From: Desulfuromonadaceae bacterium GWC2_58_13
GTDB lineage: Bacteria > Desulfobacterota > Desulfuromonadia > Desulfuromonadales > Trichloromonadaceae
Reading direction: 5' to 3'
Assembly: GCA_001825565.1 (NCBI GenBank)
Contig: MHXM01000151.1
Location: 13,024 to 29,519, forward strand
Length of the DNA stretch: 16,496 nucleotides
The notes below the pieces were generated by a model, which was not told where the DNA came from, did no database searches, and was given only the letters and a program-made list of their open reading frames with translations. Within the stretch, counting starts at the first letter, position 1. Each line of letters begins with the position of its first letter. Made by a program: the position numbers and the translations under genes. Of this stretch, positions 15,545 to 16,496 are shown piece after piece.

Positions 15545-15801
15545 TGACCTTATCCAAAAGAGATGCGTTTTTTGCCATCCTCCTTGTCGCGGTCCTGGCT
15601 TTTTTATTCGCCGGAGCCGGGAAAAAGCTCGGCACGGATGTGCCAGAAACCAAGGATCACCTTGATTTTTATCAGCAATTGGAGCAGGGCGGAAATCGCA
15701 TTGAGCTTGAGCAGGGGTGTGTTTCCTGCCACCCGGTCCCATCCCTGCCGGCGACTCATCCGCGCAAGGAAGAATGCATGGTATGTCATCCGCGCAAGTA
15801 G
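15544..15801 (+). CDS. Small membrane-anchored diheme cytochrome c
   Basis: 85 residues from ATG 15544. An upstream TTG (15487) would add 19 residues without a ribosome-binding site and disrupt the N-terminal anchor, so I reject it. A single hydrophobic segment (about residues 8-25, AFFAILLVAVLAFLFAGAG) is an uncleaved anchor or signal, followed by a short periplasmic part with two haem sites, CVSCH and CMVCH. The latter lies four residues from the C-terminus. Histidines at KDHLDFY and ATHPRKEE are candidate distal ligands. Small proteins of this layout (KxVPxxxxHxxFY, CxxCH, HPxxxxCxxCH) occur in Geobacter-type genomes, where I do not know a proven role. It might pass electrons from the inner-membrane quinol side to periplasmic carriers. 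The ribosome-binding site is weak (CAGG, 15530-15533). Confidence 0.82.
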   Translation: MTLSKRDAFFAILLVAVLAFLFAGAGKKLGTDVPETKDHLDFYQQLEQGGNRIELEQGCVSCHPVPSLPATHPRKEECMVCHPRK

Positions 15802-15824
15802 GGCGTATTTGCGGGGACCGATCC

Positions 15825-15878
15825 TATGAAAAATGGCATTTTGTCGTCAAGTTTGACGATAAAATGCCATTTTTCATA
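15825..15878. repeat. 54-nt near-perfect AT-rich inverted repeat
   Basis: Outer arms 15825-15842 and 15861-15878 are perfect 18-nt reverse complements (AAAAATGGCATTTT type). A single G/T pair (15843 with 15860) and inner arms 15844-15850 / 15853-15859 (TCGTCAA / TTGACGA) continue the helix almost to a 2-nt centre. It lies 23 nt after the diheme cytochrome gene. A-run and T-run at the arm ends would let it terminate from both sides. It could also be a transposon-like or small-RNA remnant. Confidence 0.75.
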
Positions 15879-15896
15879 AATAGTCGTCATTAATAA

Positions 15897-15971
15897 CGAG
15901 TTATATTTTTTGCATGAGTTTATTACTCGCAAAAGTTTGCGAATTAGGCTATTATTTGGTGGTAACTCGCC
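15897..15971 (+). promoter_or_regulatory. Operator-like repeats and promoter region of hipBA
   Basis: A T(A/T)ACTCG motif occurs three times: inverted at 15897-15903, direct at 15923-15929 and 15963-15969. A 16-nt palindrome TCGCAAA-AG-TTTGCGA covers 15927-15942. A TATTAT -10-like box is at 15950-15955, though no good -35 is found at 17 nt. The stretch is AT-rich, unlike its surroundings. HipB-type antitoxins usually repress their own operon through such sites; this match is inferred. Confidence 0.5.
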
Positions 15972-15984
15972 AAGGGAGACGACA

Positions 15985-16335
15985 ATGAACATCGATCCCA
16001 TGCTTACCGATCAGGCCATTTTACACGAAATCGGTCAGCGCCTGAACCGTCGCCGGGTGGAATTGAATCTCACCCAGGCGCAGCTGGCTGAACAGGCTGG
16101 CATCGGCAAGCGCACCGTGGAGCGGATCGAGGCCGGCGAATCGACTCAGCTATCGACCCTGGTTCGCATCGTCCGCGTTCTGGGGCTGATCAATGCCCTC
16201 GATGCAGCGATTCCGGCGTCCGGTCCGCGTCCACTGGATCTGCTGAAATTAAAAGGGAGGGAGCGGCAGCGCGCCTCATCGAAAAATAACCAGCAACCGG
16301 TGGATGAAAGCTGGTCCTGGGGCGACGAGTCATGA
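15985..16335 (+). CDS. hipB: HipB-type XRE-family antitoxin / transcriptional regulator
   Basis: 116 residues from ATG 15985 with GGGAG at 15974-15978. Residues about 12-70 are a clear helix-turn-helix of the XRE/HTH_3 type: IGQRLNRRRVELNLTQAQLAEQAGIGKRTVERIEAGES. The C-terminal tail (about 80-116) is charged and probably disordered, ending ESWSWGDES with two tryptophans. The stop overlaps the next start as ATGA (16332-16335), the usual hipBA arrangement. HipB binds operator repeats to repress the operon and neutralises the HipA kinase. The protein is somewhat longer than E. coli HipB (88 residues). A helix-turn-helix regulator of a different pair is the alternative, but the HipA-like start downstream supports this call. 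Confidence 0.85.
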   Translation: MNIDPMLTDQAILHEIGQRLNRRRVELNLTQAQLAEQAGIGKRTVERIEAGESTQLSTLVRIVRVLGLINALDAAIPASGPRPLDLLKLKGRERQRASSKNNQQPVDESWSWGDES

Positions 16336-16496
16336 GTACCGTTGCCGAAGTAAGACTCTGGGGGCGTACCATCGGCGCCATCGCTCTGGCGGATGGCGCC
16401 GAGGTGGCCGCCTTTGAGTACGATCCGGCGTTCATCCGCAGCGGCATCGAGATTTCGCCGCTACGGATGCCCCTCTCCCCTCGGATCTACTCCTTT
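16332..16496 (+). CDS. hipA: HipA-type serine/threonine kinase toxin, N-terminus (3' partial)
   Basis: Only the first 55 residues are inside the window, from ATG 16332 overlapping the hipB stop by 4 nt. The sequence (AEVRLWGRTIGAIALADG, then VAAFEYDPAFIRSG, then ISPLRMPLSP) is the N-subdomain typical of HipA proteins (Couple_hipA type). HipA kinases phosphorylate glutamyl-tRNA synthetase or related targets and slow growth. Kinase motifs lie beyond the edge, so integrity cannot be judged. Confidence 0.82.
   Translation, partial: MSTVAEVRLWGRTIGAIALADGAEVAAFEYDPAFIRSGIEISPLRMPLSPRIYSF

Noticed and set aside
15826..15879. 17-codon frame starting ATGAAAAAT
   Set aside because: It coincides exactly with the inverted repeat and has no ribosome-binding site; the coding potential is a by-product of the palindrome.

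Overview
The window comes from a GC-rich, Gram-negative, metal-respiring type of bacterium, most likely a relative of Geobacter/Desulfuromonas (Desulfuromonadales or Geobacterales). The main reasons are the density of multiheme c-type cytochromes (3 + 26 + 16 + 2 visible CXXCH sites) and a 5' partial protein whose sequence closely matches what I remember of the C-terminal half of OmcS, the hexaheme cytochrome that polymerises into extracellular nanowires in G. sulfurreducens.

Region 1 (1-12506) is one long, tightly packed plus-strand operon: the 3' end of the OmcS-type cytochrome gene; a lipoprotein with a YVTN-like beta-propeller; a large outer-membrane beta-barrel with an inserted discoidin-like domain; two lipoproteins built from CsgG/GNA1162-like domains; a SurA-like chaperone with two parvulin-like domains; a 26-heme and a 16-heme periplasmic-type cytochrome; and an NHL beta-propeller. 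A strong intrinsic terminator follows. The order propeller, channel, lipoprotein, lipoprotein, prolyl-isomerase chaperone matches the omcS-companion (osc) cluster reported in G. sulfurreducens, with OscD, OscE, OscF, OscG and OscH roles. That mapping is from memory of gene order and family, not from an alignment. The working model is that OscH escorts the unfolded or haem-loaded OmcS-like subunit in the periplasm, OscE/F/G form an export and assembly channel in the outer membrane, OscD shapes the fibre, and the 26- and 16-heme cytochromes carry electrons across the periplasm or feed the wire.

Region 2 (12507-15801) holds a 337-nt gene-free stretch counted from the last operon gene, then four envelope-related genes: an M48 zinc-protease lipoprotein, an M50/site-2-protease-like membrane protease, an exported metallo-beta-lactamase-fold hydrolase, and a small membrane-anchored diheme cytochrome whose start codon lies in an 11-bp inverted repeat.

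Region 3 (15802-16496) begins with a visibly AT-rich intergenic stretch. It contains a 54-nt near-perfect inverted repeat and operator-like repeats, followed by a hipB-type antitoxin gene and the start of a hipA-type kinase toxin gene that runs off the window. The base composition suggests a separately acquired module.

The points I consider most worth a second look are: the extension of the osc nanowire machinery by a register-matched pair of giant cytochromes and a second propeller; the apparent loss of both catalytic histidines in both OscH parvulin domains; the discoidin-like domain inside the barrel; and the three CsgG-like domains in OscF and OscG.
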